Below are positions 15,603 to 23,473 of a stretch of DNA of 42,600 bases, one piece after another; positions within the stretch are counted from its first letter, which is position 1, and every line of letters begins with the position of its first letter. Location of the stretch: NCBI GenBank assembly GCA_002493305.1, contig DKYJ01000021.1, forward strand, positions 1,928 to 44,527, written 5' to 3'. Below the pieces are notes generated by a model. It did no database searches. It saw only the letters and a list, made by a program, of their open reading frames with translations, and had not been told where the DNA came from. Source of the stretch: Clostridiales bacterium UBA7103. Lineage in GTDB: Bacteria; Bacillota; Clostridia; Oscillospirales; Oscillospiraceae. A program made the translations under genes and the position numbers.

Positions 15603-15618
15603 CAAGCAAATAACTTAC

Positions 15619-16890
15619 TTATTTTGTCATAAGGCCGATTATTGTTTTGTCAGTCTCTCTCATGCCCTCTTTTCCGAGCACATTTATGTTTTTAATTGTG
15701 TTTTCAACACCTTTGAGAACTATCCCGTCTCCTCCGAAAAACTCCTGACCTTCCTCATACATCTCCATAGCCAGCAGACCGCAGTCCACCGCCACAGCTA
15801 TTTTCGCGGCGCAGCTGGGCTTTGCCCCGTCACAGACCATGCCTGAGCTGACCGCAAGGGTGTTTACAATGGCATGGGATATGGAGTCCAAATCTCCACC
15901 CTTCAGGAAAGAGATGGCGGCGCTGGCAGCGGCCCCTGCGCTGACTGCCCCACAGAAAGCGGATAGTCTGCCTATGCCGTGCTTCAAATGAATGGCGATC
16001 AGGTTAGATATGGCAAGAGCCCTGTACAGCTTCTCCCCGTTTATGCCAAGCTCCATGGCGTACTCTGCCACAGGGACAGAGACGGTTATGCCCTGATTTC
16101 CGCTGCCGGAGTTTATAATAACAGGCAGCTCACAGCCGCCCATCCGGGCATCGGAAGCCGCGGCTGCCTTTGCCCTGGCCAGCGTGTGCACATCTCCGCC
16201 GTTGAGCATGAGAACCTTGCCGATATTGGCGCCGTAATCGCCTTTTAAGCCTTCCTCCGCTATGGCACAGTTATATTTTAGCTGACGGTCAAAAAGCGTC
16301 CTGACATCATTAATATCGACTGAGCAGGCAAAATCGTATATTCCCTCCACGGACAAGGCCTCATAATCAAGCCCAGCCAGAGCTGCGGGGCTTACCGGTT
16401 CGTCCTTAAACAGAACCTTGCCGTTTTTCTCTATACAGGCAATGCCGGTATGGTGGTTTATTATACGGACGGAAGCCGTATCCTCACCGTTAGAAACATT
16501 GACCGTTATATCAAGAGACAAATCACTGTCAGCGGCCTTGAGCTTTATGGGCGTCGTGTTTATATACTCCTCAAGGGCATGCTTGTCTCTGGCGGAAACT
16601 TCCGAAATGACCTCCAGTCCCTTGTCCGGGTCACCGGCAATTATTCCAACGGCAGCTGCGGCATTGACACCCCGCCTGCCGCCGGTATTTGGCACCACAA
16701 CGCTTTTTACATTCTTTATGATGTTCCCGCTGGCCACGACCTCCATACGCTCAGGGAGCTTTCCAAGTGTGTCTCTGGCAATGGCCGCACAATAGGCAAT
16801 GGCGATCGGCTCGGTGCAGCCCATAGCGGGCACAAGCTCTTTTTCAAGAATATCCAGATATGTCCTGTAAACGGCGCTGCTTCTTTCCAT
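15619..16890 (-). CDS. L-cysteine desulfidase family protein (CyuA/UPF0597)
   Basis: The 423-residue product matches the serine-dehydratase-alpha-like family that includes L-cysteine desulfidase. Cys25 lies in the signature GCTEP. Cys313, Cys353 and Cys360 keep the 40- and 7-residue spacing I recall for the [4Fe-4S] ligands of the archaeal enzyme. Loops NTGGRRG and SGSGNQG are typical. The expected reaction is L-cysteine to pyruvate, ammonia and sulfide in the cytosol, an oxygen-sensitive step in anaerobes. No cysteine transporter is adjacent. GGGGG sits 7 bases before the start. Confidence 0.92.
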   Translation of the reverse strand: MERSSAVYRTYLDILEKELVPAMGCTEPIAIAYCAAIARDTLGKLPERMEVVASGNIIKNVKSVVVPNTGGRRGVNAAAAVGIIAGDPDKGLEVISEVSARDKHALEEYINTTPIKLKAADSDLSLDITVNVSNGEDTASVRIINHHTGIACIEKNGKVLFKDEPVSPAALAGLDYEALSVEGIYDFACSVDINDVRTLFDRQLKYNCAIAEEGLKGDYGANIGKVLMLNGGDVHTLARAKAAAASDARMGGCELPVIINSGSGNQGITVSVPVAEYAMELGINGEKLYRALAISNLIAIHLKHGIGRLSAFCGAVSAGAAASAAISFLKGGDLDSISHAIVNTLAVSSGMVCDGAKPSCAAKIAVAVDCGLLAMEMYEEGQEFFGGDGIVLKGVENTIKNINVLGKEGMRETDKTIIGLMTK

Positions 16891-16919
16891 GGCTAAACCC
16901 CCATATCAGTTTTTGCATA

Positions 16920-16949
16920 ATTTTATCATGAAAACCGGGCCTTCTTCAA
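16920..16949 (-). promoter_or_regulatory. Promoter of the cysteine desulfidase gene
   Basis: On the minus strand TTGAAG (16949-16944) and TAAAAT (16925-16920) are 18 bp apart, upstream of a good Shine-Dalgarno. Confidence 0.6.
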
Positions 16950-17094
16950 CAGAAAAACCCACGGTTTTTATCTGCTTGACATTCGAGTTTGTACTAAGGG
17001 CATTACTAAAGTTAATTTATGGCAGGACAAATTTTCATCTCTGATAATAAGCGCCCTGAAACAAGCATAGTATGTACGGCAAGGAGTGATGAGC

Positions 17095-17862
17095 TTGTTA
17101 GATTTAAGGCAATTTAAGCAAAAATACGGCAAGATTTTTTCGGCATTGGGACTGGTGCTGGCGGTGGTAATGATATTTTGGGCGGTGAACAGCCCGGCAA
17201 TAGTGGGCGCGTCCGCTTCCGAGAGAAAGCTCCCGGTTTACTGGGTGCAGCGGGACGACAAGGTGGTGGCGCTGTCATTTGATGCAGCCTGGGGAAACGA
17301 AGACACACAGCAGCTTATCGACATTCTAAATAAATACCAGATAAACACCACTTTTTTCGTTGTGGGTGACTGGGTGGATAAGTATCCAGAATCAGTAAAA
17401 GCCCTTGCCGACAATGGAAACGAGGTAATGAACCATTCCCTGAACCACGCACATTTTTCCTCACTGAGCAGCGATGAGATCGTGGCTGATATCACAGCCT
17501 GCAACGAGAAGATAGCCGCAGTGACCGGCGTGACTCCTACGCTGTTCCGCTGTCCCTACGGCGAATATGACGACCACGTTGTCAGCGCCGTCACAGGCAT
17601 GGGCATGACCGCAGTGCAGTGGAACATAGACAGCCTTGACTGGAAGGGCATTTCCGCAAGTGAGATACAAAAACGCGTGCTAAAAAACATAGAGCCGGGC
17701 AGCATTATTCTCTTTCATAACGCCGCCGAGAACACACCGGAGGCTCTGCCGGGTATAATCGAATCCCTGCTGGCAGACGGCTATAAGATAGTCCCCATTT
17801 CCCAGATACTGTTAACCGGGGACTACACTCTTGATAACACCGGCCGACAATGTCCAAAATAA
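17095..17862 (+). CDS. pdaB: Sporulation polysaccharide deacetylase, PdaB type
   Basis: From TTG 17095 the protein has 255 residues. AAGGAG (17081-17086) sits 8 bases before this TTG but only 2 bases before the ATG at 17089, so TTG is the better start. A single N-terminal membrane anchor (about 15-40) precedes a NodB domain. Motifs, in order, are SFDAAWG (catalytic Asp), NHSLNH (metal His pair), FRCPYG, DSLDW and ILFHN. The SFDAAW variant is typical of the PdaB/YlxY branch rather than of general chitin deacetylases. PdaB is needed to maintain spores after cortex formation; its substrate is not certain. Stop at 17860-17862. Confidence 0.88.
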   Translation: MLDLRQFKQKYGKIFSALGLVLAVVMIFWAVNSPAIVGASASERKLPVYWVQRDDKVVALSFDAAWGNEDTQQLIDILNKYQINTTFFVVGDWVDKYPESVKALADNGNEVMNHSLNHAHFSSLSSDEIVADITACNEKIAAVTGVTPTLFRCPYGEYDDHVVSAVTGMGMTAVQWNIDSLDWKGISASEIQKRVLKNIEPGSIILFHNAAENTPEALPGIIESLLADGYKIVPISQILLTGDYTLDNTGRQCPK

Positions 17863-17866
17863 GCTG

Positions 17867-17895
17867 AAAATCCCTGCTTTGCAGCAGGGATTTTT
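17867..17895. terminator. Bidirectional terminator between pdaB and the flavin reductase gene
   Basis: TCCCTGC (17871-17877) pairs with GCAGGGA (17884-17890). A runs and T runs flank the stem on both sides, so it can work in both directions. Confidence 0.88.
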
Positions 17896-17899
17896 GTCG

Positions 17900-18394
17900 T
17901 CATACGGTATCAAGCCTTCTGTAACCTTCAAAAGCAAAGAGCTGTTTTTTGTTTTCGTCTGCGTGAATGGCAACTATTTCCGCCATGTAAAAGGTGTGAT
18001 CACCCGCCTCATGTGCAGAATTCAGTCTGCATTCAAAGCATATACGGCTGTTTCTAACAAGCGGCGCACTAATATGGTCGGCGTCCATCGTCTCAATACC
18101 GAACGCCTCTATTTTATTGATGTCTCTTCCGGAGCATCTGCCGCAGTTCAGCGCAGCGGAGCTAAGCTCCAGCGCCACAAGATTAAGGCTGAACTCTCCC
18201 TGCTTTCTTATTACCGTGCCGCTGTAACCCTTATTTGAAAGGCACACGCCAAGCATGGGCGGATGATTTGATAGATATGTCCACCAGGACACCGCCATGA
18301 AGTTCTCTTTCCCTGAGGCCGATTTTGTGCCAAGCAAGGCAAAAGGACAGGGTGAGCTCATGCGCTGAGCCTGAGAAACAGTGATCTCTTTCAT
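17900..18394 (-). CDS. Flavin reductase family protein
   Basis: The 164-residue protein has the split-barrel FMN-binding fold of flavin reductase-like proteins. The SSPCPFALLGTKSASGKENFMAVSWW part places flavin-binding residues early, and LVRNSRICFECRL leads to the histidine-containing C-terminal strands (AGDHTFYMAEIVAI). Anaerobes use such proteins as small flavin/ferredoxin-linked electron carriers or reductases; the partner is unknown. AAGGAG lies 13 bases before the start, rather far. It follows the one-TM gene by 63 bases. Confidence 0.88.
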   Translation of the reverse strand: MKEITVSQAQRMSSPCPFALLGTKSASGKENFMAVSWWTYLSNHPPMLGVCLSNKGYSGTVIRKQGEFSLNLVALELSSAALNCGRCSGRDINKIEAFGIETMDADHISAPLVRNSRICFECRLNSAHEAGDHTFYMAEIVAIHADENKKQLFAFEGYRRLDTV

Positions 18395-18457
18395 TATTAT
18401 AACATGCTCCTTTTTTATATGTAAGAAAACCTCAGCCAGCAGGCTTCGCTTGGGTAT

Positions 18458-19006
18458 TTATTGTTCACCTATTTTGTTTAATATCAGCTTCAACTGCACG
18501 CACTCATCTCCGGGGCTCGTCTTATAATGCTCTATAAGCTCCGTGCAAACGCTTTGGCAAAGGCGGCAAAACTCCTCAGGCAGAAGAGATGTATCCGCCC
18601 CGATAAGGCTGCGATACGCCCCCTCATAGTCCTGAAGCTCCAGCCGCTCCAGAGCAAGCTCCACGGCAGTAACGCTTTTCATCGCCGCCGCAGCATTCAT
18701 ACCATCTATGCCGGAAAAAACCTCATAGGCTTCCTCATACTCACCGTTCTGGTATAAAACGCCGGCGTCAATGTACGCTTTTGTGTCAGGCTTATATTTT
18801 TCCATCCACTGTTTGGAGATCATCAGAGTTTGCGCAGCTTTAAAATGGCCATGAGAGGCAAGCATTTGTGACACCGTGCCTGAGAGCAGCAACACCAGAA
18901 TGAGCAGAGCAATGCCCAGCGCCACACGCCACAGGCTCATTTTGCCTATGGTCCTGTATGTTCTGTCATGTCTTATCTTCTGATATACGCCGTATCTGTT
19001 ATCCAT
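18458..19006 (-). CDS. Single-pass membrane protein with TPR-like tail
   Basis: The product has 182 residues and no family was recognised. A basic N terminus (1-25) is followed by one hydrophobic helix (26-43). The remaining part is helical, with paired-helix phrases such as AYIDAGVLYQNGEYEEAYEVF and ALERLELQDYEGAYRSLIGA that look like two degenerate TPR units. The tail would face the outside if the basic end stays in. A very strong GGAGGAGG site precedes the start, only 41 bases after dctM, so it may be co-transcribed with the TRAP genes. Confidence 0.82.
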   Translation of the reverse strand: MDNRYGVYQKIRHDRTYRTIGKMSLWRVALGIALLILVLLLSGTVSQMLASHGHFKAAQTLMISKQWMEKYKPDTKAYIDAGVLYQNGEYEEAYEVFSGIDGMNAAAAMKSVTAVELALERLELQDYEGAYRSLIGADTSLLPEEFCRLCQSVCTELIEHYKTSPGDECVQLKLILNKIGEQ

Positions 19007-19047
19007 GCTTTACCTCCTCCCCCGGATTTCAGGTTTTTATCTGTCCG

Positions 19048-20337
19048 TTACATTGCTCCAAGGAACAGGTCGGGCAGCCATGTGCAGAAGCTCGGGAAGA
19101 ATGTTACGAGCAATACAACTAAAAGATCAACGGCAATCATAACCAGCATCCACGGTATGAGCTTTACCACAGATGACTTGACCACGGTGACCGTGACAAA
19201 GAGGTAGCTTCCAACGGGTGGCGTAAGTCCGCCGATGATGGTGCACATGGAGAACATCAGGCCAAACTGAACCATGTTGCAGCCCAGGCTCTGGAGCAGC
19301 GGGTAGACAAGCGGCAGAATAACGGGCATGACCGCCACAGGCTCCATAAAGCAGCCGATAAGGAGCATGAAAGCGCCGATGAGCAGCATGATAATGATGG
19401 AGTTGCCGGAGGAAATGCCCATGAGCCAATTCTGGAACACCTGACCCACACCCTCAACGGTGAAGATATAGCCGAACACTGTGGACGCAGCGTACAGAGA
19501 CAGAACCTGTCCAGTGCCCTCGGCAGCGTCAAACAGCACATTGAGAATGTTTTTAAGGTTGAGATCCTTATAGAAAAACAGCCCCACGATAAGTCCGTAG
19601 ACGCAGGCGATAGCGCCTGCCTCGGTGGGAGTGCAGAAGCCTGCGGTGATGCCGACGATGATGATAAGGGGCATCAGCAGAGCGAGGAAGCTGTTAAGGA
19701 AGGACTTGCCTACCTTCTTGATGTCAAACTTTCCGCCGTAGTCAATATTGTGCTTCTTGGCATAGAAGTGGCAGATGATCATCAGGATAATTCCGATCAC
19801 AAGGCCGGGAGTATAGCCCGCAAGGAACATGCGGGTCACGGACAGGCCGGTGATGGATGCAAAGATTATCATCGTATTGCTCGGCGGTATAATAGGCGCT
19901 GTTGAAGCTGCGCCCGCGATCATTGCACCGGTAAACTCTTTTTTGTAGCCTATCTTCTCCATATCGGGAGCAGTGATAGAGCCTATCGCGGCAACTGCCG
20001 CCGTGCCGGAGCCGGAAACCGCACCGAAAATCATGTTTGCGGCCACGCATACTATGCCAACACCGCCGCGCAGCCACGCGAACAATGAGCTGCAAAAGTC
20101 AATAATTCGTTTGGACAGGCCGCCCTGATTCATGATAGCACCGGAGATCATGAAAAACGGGATCGCCATCAGGGTAAAGGAGTTGACGCCGCTTATAAAG
20201 CCGCGGCAGTTCATATACATCTGAAGATTACCGTCTCCCAGAAGGACGGCCAGGAAGCCCGCGCCCATGAGGGAGAATGTAATTGGGATACCAAGCAGCA
20301 TCAGCGCGAGAAGCGATACACACGCGACAATTAACAT
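19048..20337 (-). CDS. dctM: TRAP transporter large permease (DctM)
   Basis: The 429-residue integral membrane protein has about 12 hydrophobic segments, with the DctM hallmarks FFMISGAIMNQGGLSKRI, FGAVSGSGTAAVAAIGSI, IPPSNTMIIFA and GFCTPTEAGAIA. It forms the substrate channel driven by sodium or proton gradients. Its start shares one base with the dctQ stop (TAATG). Confidence 0.97.
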   Translation of the reverse strand: MLIVACVSLLALMLLGIPITFSLMGAGFLAVLLGDGNLQMYMNCRGFISGVNSFTLMAIPFFMISGAIMNQGGLSKRIIDFCSSLFAWLRGGVGIVCVAANMIFGAVSGSGTAAVAAIGSITAPDMEKIGYKKEFTGAMIAGAASTAPIIPPSNTMIIFASITGLSVTRMFLAGYTPGLVIGIILMIICHFYAKKHNIDYGGKFDIKKVGKSFLNSFLALLMPLIIIVGITAGFCTPTEAGAIACVYGLIVGLFFYKDLNLKNILNVLFDAAEGTGQVLSLYAASTVFGYIFTVEGVGQVFQNWLMGISSGNSIIIMLLIGAFMLLIGCFMEPVAVMPVILPLVYPLLQSLGCNMVQFGLMFSMCTIIGGLTPPVGSYLFVTVTVVKSSVVKLIPWMLVMIAVDLLVVLLVTFFPSFCTWLPDLFLGAM

Positions 20338-20882
20338 TATTCAATCTCCCCCTCATTTATTTTTTCAAACTCGGTCTTTTCAAGAGTGTTGTTCCACAGA
20401 GCCTTGACCTTAGGCGGGGTTATTCTCAAATATCCAAGCACCATAGCGACAGAGCCAATGGGATATGAGATATACAGCACCCACTGCGGCATATGCGCAC
20501 CGGTAGAAAACGCCGATTTATATATGTTGACCATTTCTATGGCTGCCGGCATGAGCAGCAGCAGGAATGCGCAGGCGATAAAACGCGTCAATCCGTAGAG
20601 AACCGCTTTGACCTTGTGGTTTTTAATTGTCTCCTGAAGCAGATCCATGGTTACATGTTCATCTACTCGTGCAGTAAGGGAAGCGCCCACGCAGGTGACC
20701 CAGACCGCTGCATATCTGACTATCTCCTCTGCCCACTTGAAGGTATGCCCAAATGCATAGCGGGAGACAGTGTTCACAAAGCAGACAACTATCATCGTTG
20801 CCAGCAGAAGAGCGCACAGATATTTAATAATAAGTGCAAAAATGTCATCTACTTTAATATATATGGATTTCAATTTGTTCAT
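20337..20882 (-). CDS. dctQ: TRAP transporter small permease (DctQ)
   Basis: The protein has 181 residues and four hydrophobic segments (about 16-40, 53-68, 92-113, 130-150). The stretch SRYAFGHTFKWAEEIVRYAAVW carries the DctQ pattern of an aromatic-Glu-Glu helix. It is coupled to dctM by a one-base stop/start overlap and lies 118 bases after dctP, with a hairpin between. Confidence 0.95.
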   Translation of the reverse strand: MNKLKSIYIKVDDIFALIIKYLCALLLATMIVVCFVNTVSRYAFGHTFKWAEEIVRYAAVWVTCVGASLTARVDEHVTMDLLQETIKNHKVKAVLYGLTRFIACAFLLLLMPAAIEMVNIYKSAFSTGAHMPQWVLYISYPIGSVAMVLGYLRITPPKVKALWNNTLEKTEFEKINEGEIE

Positions 20883-20932
20883 AAATCGCTCTCTTTCTGT
20901 CCTGTTTTAACAGAATCATCTGGCGGAAAAAG

Positions 20933-20971
20933 AAGTTTCCGGAAAGCCCGGAACGAGCCCTCCGGAAACTT
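20933..20971 (-). terminator. Hairpin between dctP and dctQ, likely partial terminator
   Basis: Ten-base arms (20933-20942 and 20962-20971) enclose 19 bases. CTTTTT follows on the minus strand. It is placed to let only part of the transcripts continue, giving more binding protein than permease. Confidence 0.65.
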
Positions 20972-21000
20972 TAAGGTTTGAGCAGAGATGCAGTAAAAAC

Positions 21001-22074
21001 TTATTTCGCGTTGGCCTCTACATAAGCCTGAGCCTCAGCAACAATATCCTCAACGCCATACTGGGCGATCCAGGACTGCTGATAGGCTATATCAGCATCG
21101 ATGAACTCCTGAAGAGCTTCGGGAGAAAGGCTGACTACCTCAACGCCGGCGGCCTTGATGACTTCAACTTCCTCTTCATTGGCAGTAACGCGGTCAACGC
21201 ACTGGTCAATGCAGATCTGCTTGAATACGTCCTTCAGAACCTGCTGATACTCCTCAGGCAGCTTTTCAAGGTTGGTCTTGTTTATCATAAGGAGATTCAG
21301 AGAGGCGATGTGGTTTGTCTCGATATAGTACTTGAAGGATTCCTGCTGGCCGCGGGCGGTGATGCTGGCGGGGTCGCTCTCGAAGCCGTCAATGGTGCCG
21401 TTGGCAAGAGAGGTGATGACCTGAGAGGAGGACATGGGAGTGGGTGCGCAGCCCCATGCTTCGACAGTGCTCATGTAGACATCGGAGGAGGGCACGCGGA
21501 TCTTGAGACCCTTGCAGTCGGCCATGGTATTTACTTCCCTGCCGTCAATGGTCAGCAGGCAGCGGATGCCCTGGCTCATAGCGCCGAGGCAGTACAGGTC
21601 AACGCCCTTCGCCTCAAGCTGCTTGTTGGTAAGCTCAGGGAGGATCTCACCAAGAGCGTTCATTTCGGAGTAGTTTGTAACAATATAGGGAAGCTCAGAC
21701 CAGCCGATCTCATCGATGCCGCCGTTAGTGCCCCACACAGAAGGGCCGGACAGGCTCATATCCAGGGAGCCGGAGAATACCTGCGGGATAAGCTCATCCT
21801 CGCCGCCCATGGTGCCATCCGGGATGCAGTTGATAATAAGGTGGCCATCGGTCTTTTCCTTGACCTCTTCAATGGCCTTCTCTATCCACTTCTGCTCATG
21901 GCCGACGCCGGCAAAAATGTGATAGAAGTTCAGCTCGTAGGTCTCGCCTTCGGGGGCAGGCTGAGCGTCACCCTCGGCGGGAGCCTTGGAAGCCGCAGGA
22001 GCGGGAGAACCGCCGCAGGCGCACAGCGCAAAAACCATAACGGCCGCAAGCAACAATGCGAGTAATTTTTTCAT
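21001..22074 (-). CDS. dctP: TRAP transporter substrate-binding lipoprotein (DctP)
   Basis: The protein is 357 residues from ATG 22074. This start puts MKKLLALLLAAVMVFALCAC directly at the N terminus, a lipoprotein signal with the modified Cys at 20; AAAGGAA lies upstream. The 22098 start would add 8 odd residues. The DctP family pattern is clear around CKGLKIRVPSSDVYMSTVEAWG and NGTIDGFESDP. The conserved Arg in KIRVP normally binds a carboxylate, so the ligand is probably an organic or sugar acid. The ligand cannot be told from sequence. Confidence 0.95.
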   Translation of the reverse strand: MKKLLALLLAAVMVFALCACGGSPAPAASKAPAEGDAQPAPEGETYELNFYHIFAGVGHEQKWIEKAIEEVKEKTDGHLIINCIPDGTMGGEDELIPQVFSGSLDMSLSGPSVWGTNGGIDEIGWSELPYIVTNYSEMNALGEILPELTNKQLEAKGVDLYCLGAMSQGIRCLLTIDGREVNTMADCKGLKIRVPSSDVYMSTVEAWGCAPTPMSSSQVITSLANGTIDGFESDPASITARGQQESFKYYIETNHIASLNLLMINKTNLEKLPEEYQQVLKDVFKQICIDQCVDRVTANEEEVEVIKAAGVEVVSLSPEALQEFIDADIAYQQSWIAQYGVEDIVAEAQAYVEANAK

Positions 22075-22156
22075 GGTTTTCTGTTCCTTTCTTTTCACTG
22101 ATTTTGTTTACTCTTTTCTGCCGAAAACACATTTTTTTACGGCATTTAATGTTGAA

Positions 22157-22185
22157 AAAATAATCTATATACCCCGATTTGTCAA
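22157..22185 (-). promoter_or_regulatory. Sigma-A promoter of the TRAP operon
   Basis: On the minus strand TTGACA (22185-22180) and TATTTT (22162-22157) are 17 bp apart. Confidence 0.68.
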
Positions 22186-22360
22186 CGAATAATTAGACGG
22201 CGCAAACTGCAAAAAAACGCATTTCTGTGGCAAAATGAGCGAATCGATAATTTTAATCTGCTTTAAACCAGTAAATTAGTAAAAAGTGCATAAATTTGCC
22301 GCTTCAATTTGTGATTCCATTTTTTGGATAATTTGCTCTGTTAAAATCCCGTCAAAACTT

Positions 22361-22397
22361 TAAAGCTCCGGTGCAGCCAGGCCGCTCCGGAGCTTTA
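22361..22397 (-). terminator. Terminator of the DeoR-type gene
   Basis: Eleven-base perfect arms (22361-22371 and 22387-22397) enclose 15 bases, directly after the DeoR stop. A T-containing but imperfect tail follows. Confidence 0.65.
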
Positions 22398-22403
22398 GTA
22401 AAT

Positions 22404-23159
22404 TTATCCTATTATTACCTTTGTCAAATTGCGGTATATATCGAGGAGCGAGCCGAGATTGCCGCTTGTTATCAGGCCACTGCATTCGCGCAGGTTTGCG
22501 ATCCGCGCGGTGGAGCGTTTGCCGAATTTTGAGCTGTCACAGAGTATGAATTTGTTTTTTGCGCTGAAAAGCAGCGTCCTTTCAGCGGCAGCCACTGCGA
22601 GGTTATCGTTAAAAATGTCGCCGTTCGAATCGATAGCGTCGCAGCCAATAAAAGCATAGTCGATATTTTTGCTCTCTCTGAAGAACTCCGTCACCTCACT
22701 GCCGATTATCGTCCCCGTTCTGCCGCGGACAATGCCGCTTATGACATGCATTTCAAGCTTGGGGCAGTTTGACAGATAGACGGCAACCTGCATGGAATTC
22801 GTGTACACCACTCCGGCGGACAGATCATCCATGCAATTACTGAGGTTATATACCGTTGTGCCGCTGCCCAGCGCGACGGTAGCACCGGAAGGGATCAGGC
22901 TCTTTGCCTTCTCCGCGATACGGCGCTTTTCATGGATGCCCTTATGCATTTTGCTGTCAAAGCTCTCATCTATGGTACGGTCGATCACTCGCGCGCCGCC
23001 GTAGGTTCTGATGAGAAGACCTTCCTCCTCCATAACGGCAAGGTGTTTTCTGATAGTAGACAGTGAACAGTCGAGTATTGCGCTCAGCTCATTTACGGAT
23101 ATCTCTCTGCGGGTTTCAAGCAAAGAGATTATCTTTTGTTCCCGCCTCTGTATTTTCAT
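22404..23159 (-). CDS. DeoR/GlpR-family transcriptional regulator
   Basis: The protein is 251 residues from ATG 23159 (MKIQRREQKI), the normal DeoR length. The open frame runs 86 codons further but crosses the promoter region. An N-terminal winged helix (1-57; VNELSAILDCSLSTIRKHL) is followed by the DeoR C-terminal sugar-phosphate sensor, with GSGTT (98-102) and IGCDAID (171-177). Such proteins repress catabolic operons until a phosphorylated sugar intermediate binds. It is divergent from the TIM-barrel/dehydrogenase pair and next to the TRAP operon, the probable targets. The Shine-Dalgarno is weak. Confidence 0.93.
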   Translation of the reverse strand: MKIQRREQKIISLLETRREISVNELSAILDCSLSTIRKHLAVMEEEGLLIRTYGGARVIDRTIDESFDSKMHKGIHEKRRIAEKAKSLIPSGATVALGSGTTVYNLSNCMDDLSAGVVYTNSMQVAVYLSNCPKLEMHVISGIVRGRTGTIIGSEVTEFFRESKNIDYAFIGCDAIDSNGDIFNDNLAVAAAERTLLFSAKNKFILCDSSKFGKRSTARIANLRECSGLITSGNLGSLLDIYRNLTKVIIG

Positions 23160-23192
23160 AGCATCATCTTCTTTGGTTACGGGATTTTCTAA

Positions 23193-23222
23193 AGAATAAC
23201 ACAGTTTTTCCGGGTTTGTAAA
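23193..23222 (-). promoter_or_regulatory. Candidate promoter of the DeoR-type gene
   Basis: On the minus strand TTTACA (23222-23217) and TATTCT (23198-23193) are 18 bp apart, 34 bases before the start codon. Confidence 0.5.
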
Positions 23223-23290
23223 TAAAAAATTGAGCCAAAATCTGCCGCTTCCGTCAGCGCAGAGATTGATCTGACGAAAAATCACCTCCG

Positions 23291-23401
23291 TTTTTGTAAA
23301 AATGTAACAAGATATTTTGGCATAATCGCCTGTTTTCTCCGGTTTTTTAGCGCAACGATATTTTTTCAAAAAAAGCTGTTTATGTATCATTTTTACAAAA
23401 A
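23291..23401. repeat. Pair of 14-bp inverted copies, candidate DeoR operators
   Basis: TTTTTGTAAAAATG (23291-23304) recurs inverted as CATTTTTACAAAAA (23388-23401). Each copy is itself nearly palindromic (TTTTT-GT-AAAAA). The second copy ends 9 bases before the -35 box of the plus-strand promoter. Confidence 0.65.
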
Positions 23402-23410
23402 ATGTGCGAA

Positions 23411-23439
23411 TTGACAATTTTATGGCAGCAAAATATCAT
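23411..23439 (+). promoter_or_regulatory. Sigma-A promoter of the TIM-barrel/dehydrogenase pair
   Basis: TTGACA (23411-23416) and TATCAT (23434-23439) are 17 bp apart. The expected start point is about 25 bases before the start codon. Confidence 0.72.
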
Positions 23440-23473
23440 TAAAAGCACAAATTTTGTTTTGGAGGTCACCAAA

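Larger units (their letters stand above)
22075..22403. other. Intergenic region between dctP and the DeoR gene
   Basis: This 329-base AT-rich stretch contains the TRAP promoter (22157-22185) and the DeoR terminator (22361-22397). On the minus strand the dctP leader has GTAAAAAAATG near 22130, one base longer than the core of the repeat at 23291 and 23388, a weak hint of shared control. No gene or riboswitch-like structure was recognised. Confidence 0.6.
23160..23473. other. Divergent control region between DeoR and the TIM-barrel gene
   Basis: This 314-base gap holds a promoter for each direction and a perfect 14-bp inverted repeat whose copies are 97 bp apart, centre to centre. No gene fits in it. 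Confidence 0.7.

Noticed and set aside
17042..17072. A forespore sigma promoter for pdaB (CATAGTA near 17066)
   Set aside because: The -10-like element fits, but the matching -35 (TGATAA) agrees too poorly with the consensus.
23281..23290. A Shine-Dalgarno-like GGAGGTGAT on the minus strand upstream of DeoR
   Set aside because: No start codon follows at a usable distance.
23160..23417. An 86-codon N-terminal extension of the DeoR-type protein
   Set aside because: It crosses promoter elements and the operator repeat; DeoR proteins start at the winged helix.
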